From Lentisphaeria bacterium (GTDB lineage: Bacteria > Verrucomicrobiota > Lentisphaeria > Victivallales > Victivallaceae): a stretch of DNA of 64,000 nt. The notes under the pieces were generated by a model. The model had not been told where the DNA came from and did no database searches. It was given only the letters and a program-made list of their open reading frames with translations. The position numbers and the translations under genes were made by a program. The DNA lies in contig JAFTUS010000065.1 in NCBI GenBank assembly GCA_017466125.1, forward strand, positions 1 through 64,000. Reading direction: 5' to 3'. Positions 34,033 to 42,765 of this stretch are shown piece by piece (position 1 is the first letter of the stretch; the number at the start of each line of letters is the position of its first letter).

Positions 34033-35667
34033 TTATGAAAGGTTGACGATTTTTCCGTCAACGAGGTCGATACGTTCAGCGTTGGGTACTTTGGGCAGTC
34101 CGGGCATGGTCATGACGTTGTTGAGATAGACCACGATGAACTTCGCTCCGGAGCGGACTGCCATATCGGTAATTTTGATCGTAAATCCTTCCGGCGCACC
34201 GATGAGTTTGGCATCTGCGCTGAAAGAATACTGTGTCTTGGCAATGCAGATGGGGTAATCGGGATATTTTTCCGTATACTCCAACGCTTTGGCGCGGACT
34301 TCATCGGAACACCCGATCTCTTCTGCTCCGTAGATATTGACGCAGACCTTGCGGATCTTTTCCAGCACGGGGTCGTTGTCTGCGTATGTGAAATGAAGCG
34401 TTTCCGCCTTGCATTTCTGCATGACCATTTCCGCCAGTTCCACGCATCCGGCTCCGCCGTTTACGAACCCGTTGGAGAGGGCGTAGGGGATACCGTATTT
34501 TTTGCACTCCGCATCGAAAGCGGCAAGTTCGGCATCGGTATCGAAATGGAATTTATTGAGGGCAACGACCACATTGCAGCCGAATTTCTCCGTCAGATTG
34601 CGGTAGTGGCGGAGCAAATTGCAGAACCCTCTGGTCACAGCACCGGCATCTTCGGCTTTGGGGTCGGCGGCGACGCCGTGGACTTTCAGCGCACGGATGG
34701 TGCCGACAAGGACGATACAGCCGGGTTTCAGCCCGGTGCGGCGGCACTTGATGTCAAGGAACTTTTCTGCGCCGAGGTCAGAGCCGAACCCGGCTTCCGT
34801 AACGACATAATCCCCCAGTTTGAGGGCGGTACGGGTGGCGGCAATGGAGTTGCAGCCGTGAGCGATATTGGCGAAAGGTCCGCCGTGGACAAAGGCGGGA
34901 TTGCCTTCGAGCGTCTGCACCAGATTGGGAGCGAAGGCATCTTTGAGCAGAACGGTCATCGCTCCGTCCGCATGGAGATCACGGGCGGTAACGGGTTTGC
35001 CTTCAACGTTTTTTGCCACAGTGATATCGCCCAGATTTTTCTTGAGGTCATCCAAATCGGTGGAGAGGCAGAAGACCGCCATGATTTCAGAAGCGGCGGT
35101 GATCTCAAAGTGATCGGTGCGGGTATTGGGTGCGGCAACTTCGGCGTCACGCAACGCCCGGTCGTTCATATCCAGACAACGTTTAAATGTGATCGTCGCC
35201 GGGTCGATCTGCAGAGCGTTCCCCTGAAAGATATGGTTGTCGATCATGGCGCACAGAAGATTGTTGGCGGAAGTAATGGCGTGAAAGTCCCCCGTGAAAT
35301 GCAAGTTGATGTCTTCCATGGGAACCACCTGACTGTACCCGCCGCCGGCGGCACCGCCCTTGATGCCGAAAACCGGCCCGAGGGAGGGTTCACGCAGAGC
35401 CAGCACTGCATTTTTCCCCAGTCTGTTCAGCGCATCGGCAAGTCCGATGGAAACGGTGGTTTTGCCTTCGCCGTACTTGGTGGGGTTGATGGCGGTCACG
35501 AGGATCAGTTCGCCCTGCTTATTGCTCCGGACGGTTTCGGGATCGACTTTTGCTTTATATTTGCCGTACAGTTCAAGATCTTCCTCTTTCAGTCCCAGAC
35601 GGGTGACGGCGATATCCCGGATGTTTACGGGTTTGTATTCATTGGCGATTTCAATATCAGTTTTCAT
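34033..35667 (-). CDS. fhs: Formate-tetrahydrofolate ligase
   Basis: A 544-residue ATP-dependent enzyme that makes 10-formyl-tetrahydrofolate for one-carbon metabolism, here potentially for purine synthesis, serine/glycine metabolism or formate use. Seen: the N-terminal ATP-loop region TAINPTKYGEGKTTVSIGL, REPSLGPVFGIKGGAAGGGYSQV, FTGDFHAITSANNLL and the C-terminal DLVDGKIVNLS. The length is normal. ATG at 35667 is preferred, with GAGG eight bases before it, over an upstream alternative. First gene of its operon with a clear promoter. Presence of fhs does not by itself show acetogenesis. Confidence 0.96.
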   Translation of the reverse strand: MKTDIEIANEYKPVNIRDIAVTRLGLKEEDLELYGKYKAKVDPETVRSNKQGELILVTAINPTKYGEGKTTVSIGLADALNRLGKNAVLALREPSLGPVFGIKGGAAGGGYSQVVPMEDINLHFTGDFHAITSANNLLCAMIDNHIFQGNALQIDPATITFKRCLDMNDRALRDAEVAAPNTRTDHFEITAASEIMAVFCLSTDLDDLKKNLGDITVAKNVEGKPVTARDLHADGAMTVLLKDAFAPNLVQTLEGNPAFVHGGPFANIAHGCNSIAATRTALKLGDYVVTEAGFGSDLGAEKFLDIKCRRTGLKPGCIVLVGTIRALKVHGVAADPKAEDAGAVTRGFCNLLRHYRNLTEKFGCNVVVALNKFHFDTDAELAAFDAECKKYGIPYALSNGFVNGGAGCVELAEMVMQKCKAETLHFTYADNDPVLEKIRKVCVNIYGAEEIGCSDEVRAKALEYTEKYPDYPICIAKTQYSFSADAKLIGAPEGFTIKITDMAVRSGAKFIVVYLNNVMTMPGLPKVPNAERIDLVDGKIVNLS

Positions 35668-35694
35668 TGCAGCACCTCTTTTCGTTATCTTATT

Positions 35695-35722
35695 AATATA
35701 ACACAAAAAAGAGTTTATACAA
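35695..35722 (-). promoter_or_regulatory. Promoter of the fhs-tyrS-esterase operon
   Basis: Minus strand TTGTAT (35717-35722), 16 bp, TATATT (35695-35700), about 28 bp before the ATG at 35667. Confidence 0.6.
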
Positions 35723-35757
35723 GTTTTTTTACACGATTTCGGAGGGCGTATCCGGGT

Positions 35758-36948
35758 TTAACGGCAGAAGAACGACACCAGTTCAAAGTGTTCGGTACGG
35801 GGAAACATGTTTACCAACTGCAATTCACTCAACTTGAAGCCGCCCTTTTGCAGACGCACAGCATCCCGCGCCCACGTTGCCGGATTGCAGGAGATGTAAA
35901 TGAAGTTCTCAAGCGCACTGCCCGTAATGCACATCGCCGCACGCAAAGTCAGACCGCCGCGGGGCGGATCGACCAGAAGCAGCGTGTCAGGGGCCTCGGT
36001 GCTTTTGAGTTCTTTGAGAGCCAGCCCCGCATCTCCGGCGATGACCTGCGGTTCAGAGATGCCGAACTTTTTCAGATTGAACTTCGCCGCTTCAGCCGCC
36101 GCCGCATCGGATTCCACGACCAGCACGTCTTTTACTCCTCTGGAGGCGGCATAAGAACCGAAAAATCCCACGCCGCCGTACAGGTCGATGAAACGGTTCG
36201 GCTCAAGGCGGTCGATGATCCGCCCCACCGCAGAGAGCAGGGCATCTGCCCCCTCCTTATTGACCTGAAAGAAACTGCCGCAGGGTACGGATAACTCCCC
36301 GAAAGAGAGTTGTTCCCGCAGCCACGTCGCATTTTTTGCCGGAGCATTGCGCCAACTCTGCACCCCCCTTGCGGTGTTGCGGATGGTCACATCCATCCCC
36401 TCACGCAATGAAGCCATATAAGAACGGTCTCCACGAAGGCGTTTCAACTCCTCGTTGATCGCCGGATGCGCCAGCAGACAGTGGTCGATGTCGCACACCG
36501 TCTGATTGTCCTGCATCACATAACCGAACTTCACCGCCGCCCCGATCGTGTGAACGTGCAAAACCACCTTGTTACGGTAGCCCTCCGACGGCTGCGGCGA
36601 AACCGGTTCAAGCATCTTTTCCGGTTCGACCCCGGAACTTGCCAGCAGGTCTTTCAACTGGGCGAGTTTCAGTTCCGTTTCGTATGCGTAGTCCGTATGG
36701 AGATACTGACAGCCGGGACAGCGGCCGAAATAGGGACAGACCGGCTCCTGACGGTGCGGACTGGTCACGCCGAAACGCACCACCTCCGCCCGGGAGAAGT
36801 TTTTCTTCGGGGCGGTGATTTTGGCGATGAGTTTCTCCCCCGGCAGAGTACCGGGGATGAAGACCACTTCGCCGTCGATACGGGTCAATCCGTCACTGCC
36901 GAAAACGCACTTTTCGATTTCGCACTGAAATTCCTGTCCGGCTTCCAT
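35758..36948 (-). CDS. rlmD: 23S rRNA/tRNA (uracil-C5) methyltransferase, RlmD/TrmA family
   Basis: A 396-residue SAM-dependent m5U methyltransferase. Seen: an N-terminal TRAM RNA-binding domain (about 5-60), a four-cysteine iron-sulfur site in CPYFGRCPGCQYLH plus a later Cys, the SAM motif FIDLYGGVGFFG, VDPPRGGL and the catalytic Cys in FIYISCNPATWARD. These fit RlmD (uracil-1939 of 23S rRNA) or the related RlmCD; the exact target is uncertain. The ATG at 36948 has GAGGAG five bases upstream, located in the end of the GH38 gene. An rRNA modification gene at the tail of a mannosidase operon is unusual. Confidence 0.9.
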   Translation of the reverse strand: MEAGQEFQCEIEKCVFGSDGLTRIDGEVVFIPGTLPGEKLIAKITAPKKNFSRAEVVRFGVTSPHRQEPVCPYFGRCPGCQYLHTDYAYETELKLAQLKDLLASSGVEPEKMLEPVSPQPSEGYRNKVVLHVHTIGAAVKFGYVMQDNQTVCDIDHCLLAHPAINEELKRLRGDRSYMASLREGMDVTIRNTARGVQSWRNAPAKNATWLREQLSFGELSVPCGSFFQVNKEGADALLSAVGRIIDRLEPNRFIDLYGGVGFFGSYAASRGVKDVLVVESDAAAAEAAKFNLKKFGISEPQVIAGDAGLALKELKSTEAPDTLLLVDPPRGGLTLRAAMCITGSALENFIYISCNPATWARDAVRLQKGGFKLSELQLVNMFPRTEHFELVSFFCR

Positions 36949-36956
36949 ATCGCTCC

Positions 36957-39674
36957 TCAAAACTCCAGTTTGTAAGAGACGACCTGCCAGGGGGATGCCT
37001 CTGCGGTGAATTCTGTTCCGGAGACGGTTTCGCCGCAGACCTCTTCGGCGAGGTTGACCGGCGTGATTTTGGCGGAAGCCGCCAGTTTGACCGGCGATTT
37101 GCCCGGTTTGCCGCTCAAGTTGACCAGACGCAGAATGACCGTCTTTCTGCTCAAATCGTGAGCGGGTTTCAGCGCACTGTAAGAGAGGTCGCCGTCAACA
37201 GTGACGAAACCGGCATCACCGCCGGTGTTTTTCACCAGAGCGGCGGGCAGCATGTAGGTAAAGAGATCCGTCCGGTAGCCCTGGGCGAATTTGGTCAGAG
37301 CCGGATAATCCGGGTCGCTGCCGGTCAGTTTGAGGGCATATTCAAACACCAGATGTTTCTGCAGTTGTCCATCCGGTTCGCCGTTGGTTGCGACCGTATG
37401 GCTGAAACAGCGGTAGAGCGTGACAAAGAGTGTGCCGTCCGCTCCTTCGGAGGCGGCAACTTCATGAAGTCCGTATCTGCCGATGAAGGCGATACCGCCT
37501 TTGTCGTCCCGTTTGCCCGCCATATTTGCCATATTCTTTTCGAGCGGTTCGGATTCGGTCCATGCGGCAGTCTCATCGCCGGAGGCGCGTCCCGGTTCAC
37601 GTTCGATAAAGGTGAATGCCTGTGCGGCGTAATAGTTTCCGGCGATGCCGGTGGGGATGCGCACTTTCACACGGCAGTCGCGGACGTTGTTATCAACTTC
37701 GGTACGGATCTTTACCGCATCGCTGCCGGCATCGACGGTGACGAAACTGCGGAGTTTGAGGGTCACATATTCATCGCTTTCGCGGATGCCGGAGTAGACT
37801 TCATTGACCGTTGCGGTATGAAGCATCTCCCGGGCGACCTGATAGGCGAAATCCACGGCGAAAACGGTTCGTTCCCTGCCGTCTTCCACGACGGAAACGC
37901 CGGTGCAGACACCTTTCTGATAGATGCGGTTTTCCACGGGGTGGACCATGTTCCAGCCGTCGCCGATGTCACGATCGACTTCAAAGAGGTTCAGTTTAGA
38001 GTAACTTCTGTTGCGCACTTTGTCGAAAATGGTGAGTGAGCCGTCATCTTCCACGGTCAGTTTGAGCAGAGCGTTTTCCGCTCCGTTGTTGTTGACCAGC
38101 TGACTGCCGAAATACCGCACCGCACTGTCGGAGGGCTTCACCTGAAGGACGGTCCAGCCGGAGGCCGCCAGTTTGCAGCGGCAGGTGACGGAGTAGACAT
38201 CATACTTACGGGAGTCCTGATAGTAGAACCGCTTGAGTTGATTGCGTTTTACGGAGGTCAGTTTGAAAGGAACTTCATTGCCTTCGCTGTCGTAAATGCG
38301 GAAAGCGTTGAGCAACTGATAACCGAAAGGCTCCTGCCACTGTTTGGGATAGGGTTTGATCGCAGGGAACGGGAGTTCCAGTGAAACGATTTTTTCCTCT
38401 TCAAAGGGCAGAGCGTTGAAAATACGGAAGGTGTAGCAGCCGTCTTCCGCATAGTTGCTCTCTTTTGCGCCGGGCTGCTCACGGTCGTAGAGATTGTTGG
38501 TGAAATAACGGATATTTCTGCCGGTCACATTCTCCCAGTCGGCATCGTACATGCCGTCACAGATGGAGTCGCCCACCTGATGGATCTCTTCGTAACGGGC
38601 GAGCATCTGCCGGTGGACGGCATCCACGGAGCAGCCGCAAATGGAGTCGTGGGGATGATTTTTGATGAATTGTTTCCACGCATATTTCCAGAAAGGCGCG
38701 CTGAAATCCCGTCCGGCGGCAAATTCCCGTGCCATGAGCGGATCAAGCATCAGTTCGTAGCGATTCTGGATCTTGTCGTTTCCGGACTTGATGTCGTAGC
38801 GGCTGGAAAGGGTGTGGGGGATCATCGGAGTTCCCTCGGGCTTCTCGGTGATGATGAATTCACCGGAACGGGTGGGCAGATCGGCTTTCTGCTTGAAGAA
38901 GTCGTAAAATTCGGTATAGTCGGAGTGGATGAATTCACTGCCGGGGTACATCTCTTCGAGCCACTTGCGGATCGACGCCACATCGGGGTGCGGTTCACTG
39001 TGGTCGATGGCATCGGTCATGATGATCTCATCGCCGTAGTGTTTGGTGAGCCGCTGCATGAATTTTTCGGTACGGGCTTTGAAGTCGGCTTCATTGAGGG
39101 GCAGATCGTAACTGCCGGTGACGTGCAGAGAGAAACTGCCGTAACCGGTGAAGGGAAGAAGTTTCACCACGCCGGTGCGGGAGCCGTCCGGAGCCTGCCA
39201 GAAGAAGTAGGGTTCCCAATCCTTATCCATGCCGCGCCACAGGACGGCGACGTCGATGTTGAAGCCTTTGAAAATCTGGGGCATCTGGGCGATATGACCG
39301 AAGATATCGCAGATATAACCGACGGGCCACGGCTTGCCGCCGAACTCTGCCGAAACCTCTTTGCCGATGAGCAAGTTGCGGATGAGGGATTCGCCGGAAA
39401 CGAGAAATTCATCCGGCATCACATACCACGGCCCGATGTTGAGTTTGCCCGCTTTCACGGCGTTGGAGATACGCAGAGCATCTTCCGGCTTGATTTCGCA
39501 GACGTCTTCCAGCACGATGGTCTGACCGTCGAAGGTGTATTTATTGAACCCTTTTTCATCTTCCAGTCCGTCTAAAATACGCTCCATGGTTGCGACCAGA
39601 CGGTAACGGAAGTTCTGCATGGGCAGATACCATTCACGATCCCAGTGTGTCGAGTTGAAATAGTGCAGTTTCAT
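36957..39674 (-). CDS. Glycoside hydrolase family 38 alpha-mannosidase
   Basis: A 905-residue zinc-dependent alpha-mannosidase. Seen: zinc-binding THWDREW at residues 9-15, the nucleophile Asp in GYICDIFGHIAQMPQ, FHLVHGS-type region 'LLPFTGYGSFSL', and NHPHDSICGCSVDAVHRQM, then the large beta-sandwich C-terminal half. No signal peptide, so it should act on imported manno-oligosaccharides. AGGAG precedes the ATG. It begins three bases after a lipoprotein gene and ends 8 bp before rlmD. Confidence 0.95.
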   Translation of the reverse strand: MKLHYFNSTHWDREWYLPMQNFRYRLVATMERILDGLEDEKGFNKYTFDGQTIVLEDVCEIKPEDALRISNAVKAGKLNIGPWYVMPDEFLVSGESLIRNLLIGKEVSAEFGGKPWPVGYICDIFGHIAQMPQIFKGFNIDVAVLWRGMDKDWEPYFFWQAPDGSRTGVVKLLPFTGYGSFSLHVTGSYDLPLNEADFKARTEKFMQRLTKHYGDEIIMTDAIDHSEPHPDVASIRKWLEEMYPGSEFIHSDYTEFYDFFKQKADLPTRSGEFIITEKPEGTPMIPHTLSSRYDIKSGNDKIQNRYELMLDPLMAREFAAGRDFSAPFWKYAWKQFIKNHPHDSICGCSVDAVHRQMLARYEEIHQVGDSICDGMYDADWENVTGRNIRYFTNNLYDREQPGAKESNYAEDGCYTFRIFNALPFEEEKIVSLELPFPAIKPYPKQWQEPFGYQLLNAFRIYDSEGNEVPFKLTSVKRNQLKRFYYQDSRKYDVYSVTCRCKLAASGWTVLQVKPSDSAVRYFGSQLVNNNGAENALLKLTVEDDGSLTIFDKVRNRSYSKLNLFEVDRDIGDGWNMVHPVENRIYQKGVCTGVSVVEDGRERTVFAVDFAYQVAREMLHTATVNEVYSGIRESDEYVTLKLRSFVTVDAGSDAVKIRTEVDNNVRDCRVKVRIPTGIAGNYYAAQAFTFIEREPGRASGDETAAWTESEPLEKNMANMAGKRDDKGGIAFIGRYGLHEVAASEGADGTLFVTLYRCFSHTVATNGEPDGQLQKHLVFEYALKLTGSDPDYPALTKFAQGYRTDLFTYMLPAALVKNTGGDAGFVTVDGDLSYSALKPAHDLSRKTVILRLVNLSGKPGKSPVKLAASAKITPVNLAEEVCGETVSGTEFTAEASPWQVVSYKLEF

Positions 39675-39677
39675 GAT

Positions 39678-40610
39678 TTATTCTCCTGTGTTTGCCGGGA
39701 TGAACCCGTATACGTTATGTGCATTGTAAATCAAAGGACAAACCGCCGAACTCCAGTTTTTTCCGGAGAAATCGCGGTGCGTGCGCAGCAGCATGAAAGT
39801 AAAGTTGTTCAAGTCGAGTTCCGGCAGCAGGGTGAACGGCACGCGCATTTCAATTTGATAACCGTCTGCCGTGCGGGAACTTACTGCGGAAACTCCGTGA
39901 TTTCTGATTTTGGAATCGACCACCTGCCAGCCATCGACCGGGGCGAGTTTATGGCGGAGCGGCCAGATCAGAGCGTCCGCATTGACCTGAATTTCGATAT
40001 AGTAAGGTTTCTGCCGGTCGGGACGGATGAAAAATTCCAGTGCATCGCCCTCATAAACGGGATTTTTTTCCTTTCCGGAAAAAATTTCGTTGGTCATGGT
40101 AAAGGGGATGATATCTGTATCTTTGCAGCAGAAAGCGATGTAGAACGCCTCTTTGCCGACCCCGAGATACCAGCGTGTGTTTGTATTGTTTTTGTCGGGA
40201 GTCTGCTCATCAAGGATGTATTCCCCCTGAAAGACTTTGGCCAAATTCCATTCATCCCGGGTGATTTTTCCGTCGATGACCGGGATTTTTTTCAACTGCG
40301 GGACGGTCACTTTTCCGGGCAGAGACCAGCCGTCCGCCTTATGGAGTTCATCGTAGAAAGAAGCGAGTGCCGGAACAGCGGTCTGATAGCGTTGCGGCCA
40401 GACTTCCGGCTCCCGTACACTCCAGCACAAATCTTTCAGTTTGTAGAAACGTTTGGAAATATATTCCGCCGGAGTACCTCTGTACCGTTCATAGAGGTCG
40501 GGGAAAGTATCCCGGGCGATCTCCCGGGCCTTTGCCAGCTCCTCCGGCGTGAAAGAGCGGCAGCCGCACAGGACCGCAAGCAGCAATAAAACTGGAATAT
40601 ACTTCCGCAT
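39678..40610 (-). CDS. Lipoprotein with CBM9-like sugar-binding domain
   Basis: A 310-residue predicted lipoprotein: hydrophobic leader followed by the lipobox LCGC with Cys at about residue 17. From about residue 105 ('VIDGKITRDEWNLAKVF') a carbohydrate-family-9-like beta-sandwich begins, with FYIAFCCKDTDI, GDALEFFIRPD and YQIEMRVPFTLL as typical landmarks. The N-terminal 100 residues are helical and unassigned. Probably attached to a membrane and binding a glycan or sugar. First gene of the lipoprotein-GH38-rlmD operon, with GAGGGAAG before the ATG. Confidence 0.82.
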   Translation of the reverse strand: MRKYIPVLLLLAVLCGCRSFTPEELAKAREIARDTFPDLYERYRGTPAEYISKRFYKLKDLCWSVREPEVWPQRYQTAVPALASFYDELHKADGWSLPGKVTVPQLKKIPVIDGKITRDEWNLAKVFQGEYILDEQTPDKNNTNTRWYLGVGKEAFYIAFCCKDTDIIPFTMTNEIFSGKEKNPVYEGDALEFFIRPDRQKPYYIEIQVNADALIWPLRHKLAPVDGWQVVDSKIRNHGVSAVSSRTADGYQIEMRVPFTLLPELDLNNFTFMLLRTHRDFSGKNWSSAVCPLIYNAHNVYGFIPANTGE

Positions 40611-40662
40611 GACTTCCCTCTGGTAACTTCTGTTGTTTGAAAGACATCTCCATTCGTTCTAT

Positions 40663-40690
40663 AAATTACCACAGGAAGGAGATTTTTCAA
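40663..40690 (-). promoter_or_regulatory. Promoter of the lipoprotein-GH38-rlmD operon
   Basis: Minus strand TTGAAA (40685-40690), 16 bp, TAATTT (40663-40668). The -35 element lies inside the palindrome at 40681-40698. Confidence 0.5.
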
Positions 40691-40698
40691 GAAAAATC
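40681..40698. promoter_or_regulatory. Candidate operator palindrome
   Basis: GATTTTTC-AA-GAAAAATC, an 8-bp inverted repeat around two bases, with two more pairing bases beyond one mismatch. It covers the -35 box of the lipoprotein operon, a place where a repressor would act. The sequence has no T-run typical of a terminator. Confidence 0.4.
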
Positions 40699-40781
40699 CC
40701 ATTAAAAAACGCAGATATTCAGTAATTTCTCCGGAAAGATGCGACCGGCAAAAATATGATGCCGGATTTGGGACAGCGGCG

Positions 40782-42752
40782 TTACAAACTCTGGTTGATC
40801 TTTTCGATCTCTTTGAGGATATTTTCCAATGTTTCAGCGGCAGTTTCCCAGGCGGTTTCCACAGCGGCGATCTCTTTCTGCACCTGCGAAAGTTCTTTGC
40901 CCGCTTCGGCAAAATCCACTTTCAGCGAGGGAACGGCGACCATTTCCAGCAGTTCCGCCTGCCGTTTTTCCAGTGCGGCAAGACGGCTTTCCAGTTCATC
41001 CACGCTCTTTTGCGCTTTTTTCTTATCATCGGCAAGGGCGGCGCGCGCCTGCGCTCTGGCACGGCGGCGGTTTTTGGCAAGGTCGGCACTCTCCTCCGGC
41101 CCCTGTTCCGGGGTGGTCGTAACTTTTTCACTGCGGAGTTGAGCCGATTTTTCCAGATAGTAGTCGTAGTTGCCGAAATATTTGCGGATATGCGGAGACT
41201 CCATGGCGATAATGGTCGTTGCCACATTACGGACAAATTCAATATCGTGACTGACGATGCAAACCGTTCCCTTGTACTGACGCAACGCCTCCTGAAGCAG
41301 TTCCCGCGCCGCCACGTCCAAGTGGGTGGTCGGTTCGTCCAGAATGAGGAAGTTGGGCGGATTTACGAAAATGCGGGCAAAGAGCAGACGGATCTTTTCG
41401 CCGCCGGAAAGCACCTTGCAGCACTTCTCCGACGCCTCCCCCGAAAAACCGAAACTCCCCAGCACGTTCATCAGTCCTGCCGTGGATGCCCCCGCAGGGA
41501 GATTTCCACGGACGACATCGTATACCGTCTGTTCCGGCACCAGCAGTTCCGAAAACTCCTGCGCCTGATAACCGATCACGCTGTGATGCCCCGGCACGAC
41601 CCTGCCGGACTGCGGTTTCAGCCGTCCGGCGAGCAGTTTCAGCAGCGTGGTCTTGCCCATGCCGTTGTAACCGATAAAGGCGATCTTATCGCCCGCATCG
41701 ATGGTCAGGTCAATATCTTTCAAAATGGGTTTTGCCGGGTCGTAGCCGAAGGTCATTTTTTCAATGCGTGCCGCTTCAATTCCGCCGGGGGGCGGTTCGG
41801 GAAAACGGATCGCCCCGCTGTAACTCAAATCATCGGGCAGTTCGATCTCCTCCATTTTATCCAGTGCCTTCTGCCAACTTTTCGCCTGTGCCGCCTTGGT
41901 CGCTTTGGCACGGAAACGGTCGATCACCTTTTCGATATGTTCCCGTTTGCGGTCGGAGTTGCGTTTTGCCGCCTCAAGATTTTTGAAACGGCTCTCCCGT
42001 TCGCGGCGGTAGTAGTCATAATCACCGGGATAACGGGTCACTTTGCCGTTGTTGACTTCCAGCGTGATATTGGTCAGTTTCCGCAGCAGAAAACGGTCGT
42101 GGGAGATGAGCAGCAGCGTTCCGGGAAAGGATTTCAGAAACTTGCACAGCCACTCCACAGCGGGAATATCCAGATAGTTGGAGGGTTCGTCCAGCATGAG
42201 GATATCCGGCTGCGAAATAAGCACCCGCGCCATGGCGGCACGCATCTGCCAGCCGCCGGAAAAGGATTTCAGCGGGCGGTGAAAATCCGCCGGGTTGAAA
42301 CCGAGGTTGGTCAACGCCTGTTCCGCTTCGGTTTTCAGGCGGTATGCGCCGAGGTGTTCAATGGTCGATTGCAGATGACCGTGGCGGTTCAATGCGCTTT
42401 GCAGACGGTCGTTGTCGTCAAACCCTTCGTGGAGCTGCTGTTCCAGCGCGTGAAGTTCGGCGGTCATCTCCGCCAGTTCGGGAATGGCATCGCAGGTAAA
42501 CTCCAGCAGTTCCCGCTCCGATGCCCCCGTCGGGAGCATCTGGCGCAGAATACCGATACGGTGGTCTTTGGGCAGTGCCACTGTGCCGTGATCCGCCGGA
42601 ACATCGCCGGTCACAATGCCGAAAAGCGTGGATTTGCCCGCCCCGTTCGGCCCGACAACGCCGACCCGGTCACCGGGATTGATACGGAAACTTACACGGT
42701 CGAGGATCGGCTCCCCGCCGTAACACTTTGTCACATCTTTGAAATCGATCAT
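40782..42752 (-). CDS. ABC-F family ATPase
   Basis: A 656-residue protein with two ABC ATPase domains and no membrane segments, so a ribosome-acting ABC-F protein (Uup/YheS/EttA relatives) and not a transporter. Seen: Walker A GPNGAGKST and GYNGMGKTT, signatures FSGGWQMR and LSGGEKIR, Walker B ILMLDEPSNYLD and FLILDEPTTHLD, a long P-site-tRNA-interaction linker (about 255-305) and a C-terminal coiled coil (about 560-650) as in Uup or YheS. The subtype is not certain. It follows the kinase gene by 13 bp without a clear ribosome-binding site, so it is probably in the kinase operon. Confidence 0.93.
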   Translation of the reverse strand: MIDFKDVTKCYGGEPILDRVSFRINPGDRVGVVGPNGAGKSTLFGIVTGDVPADHGTVALPKDHRIGILRQMLPTGASERELLEFTCDAIPELAEMTAELHALEQQLHEGFDDNDRLQSALNRHGHLQSTIEHLGAYRLKTEAEQALTNLGFNPADFHRPLKSFSGGWQMRAAMARVLISQPDILMLDEPSNYLDIPAVEWLCKFLKSFPGTLLLISHDRFLLRKLTNITLEVNNGKVTRYPGDYDYYRRERESRFKNLEAAKRNSDRKREHIEKVIDRFRAKATKAAQAKSWQKALDKMEEIELPDDLSYSGAIRFPEPPPGGIEAARIEKMTFGYDPAKPILKDIDLTIDAGDKIAFIGYNGMGKTTLLKLLAGRLKPQSGRVVPGHHSVIGYQAQEFSELLVPEQTVYDVVRGNLPAGASTAGLMNVLGSFGFSGEASEKCCKVLSGGEKIRLLFARIFVNPPNFLILDEPTTHLDVAARELLQEALRQYKGTVCIVSHDIEFVRNVATTIIAMESPHIRKYFGNYDYYLEKSAQLRSEKVTTTPEQGPEESADLAKNRRRARAQARAALADDKKKAQKSVDELESRLAALEKRQAELLEMVAVPSLKVDFAEAGKELSQVQKEIAAVETAWETAAETLENILKEIEKINQSL

Positions 42753-42765
42753 GGGAAGTTAAATC

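Noticed and set aside
34393-36294. A 633-codon open frame opposite fhs and rlmD
   Set aside because: Spans two real minus-strand genes and the intergenic promoter between them; no protein family features.
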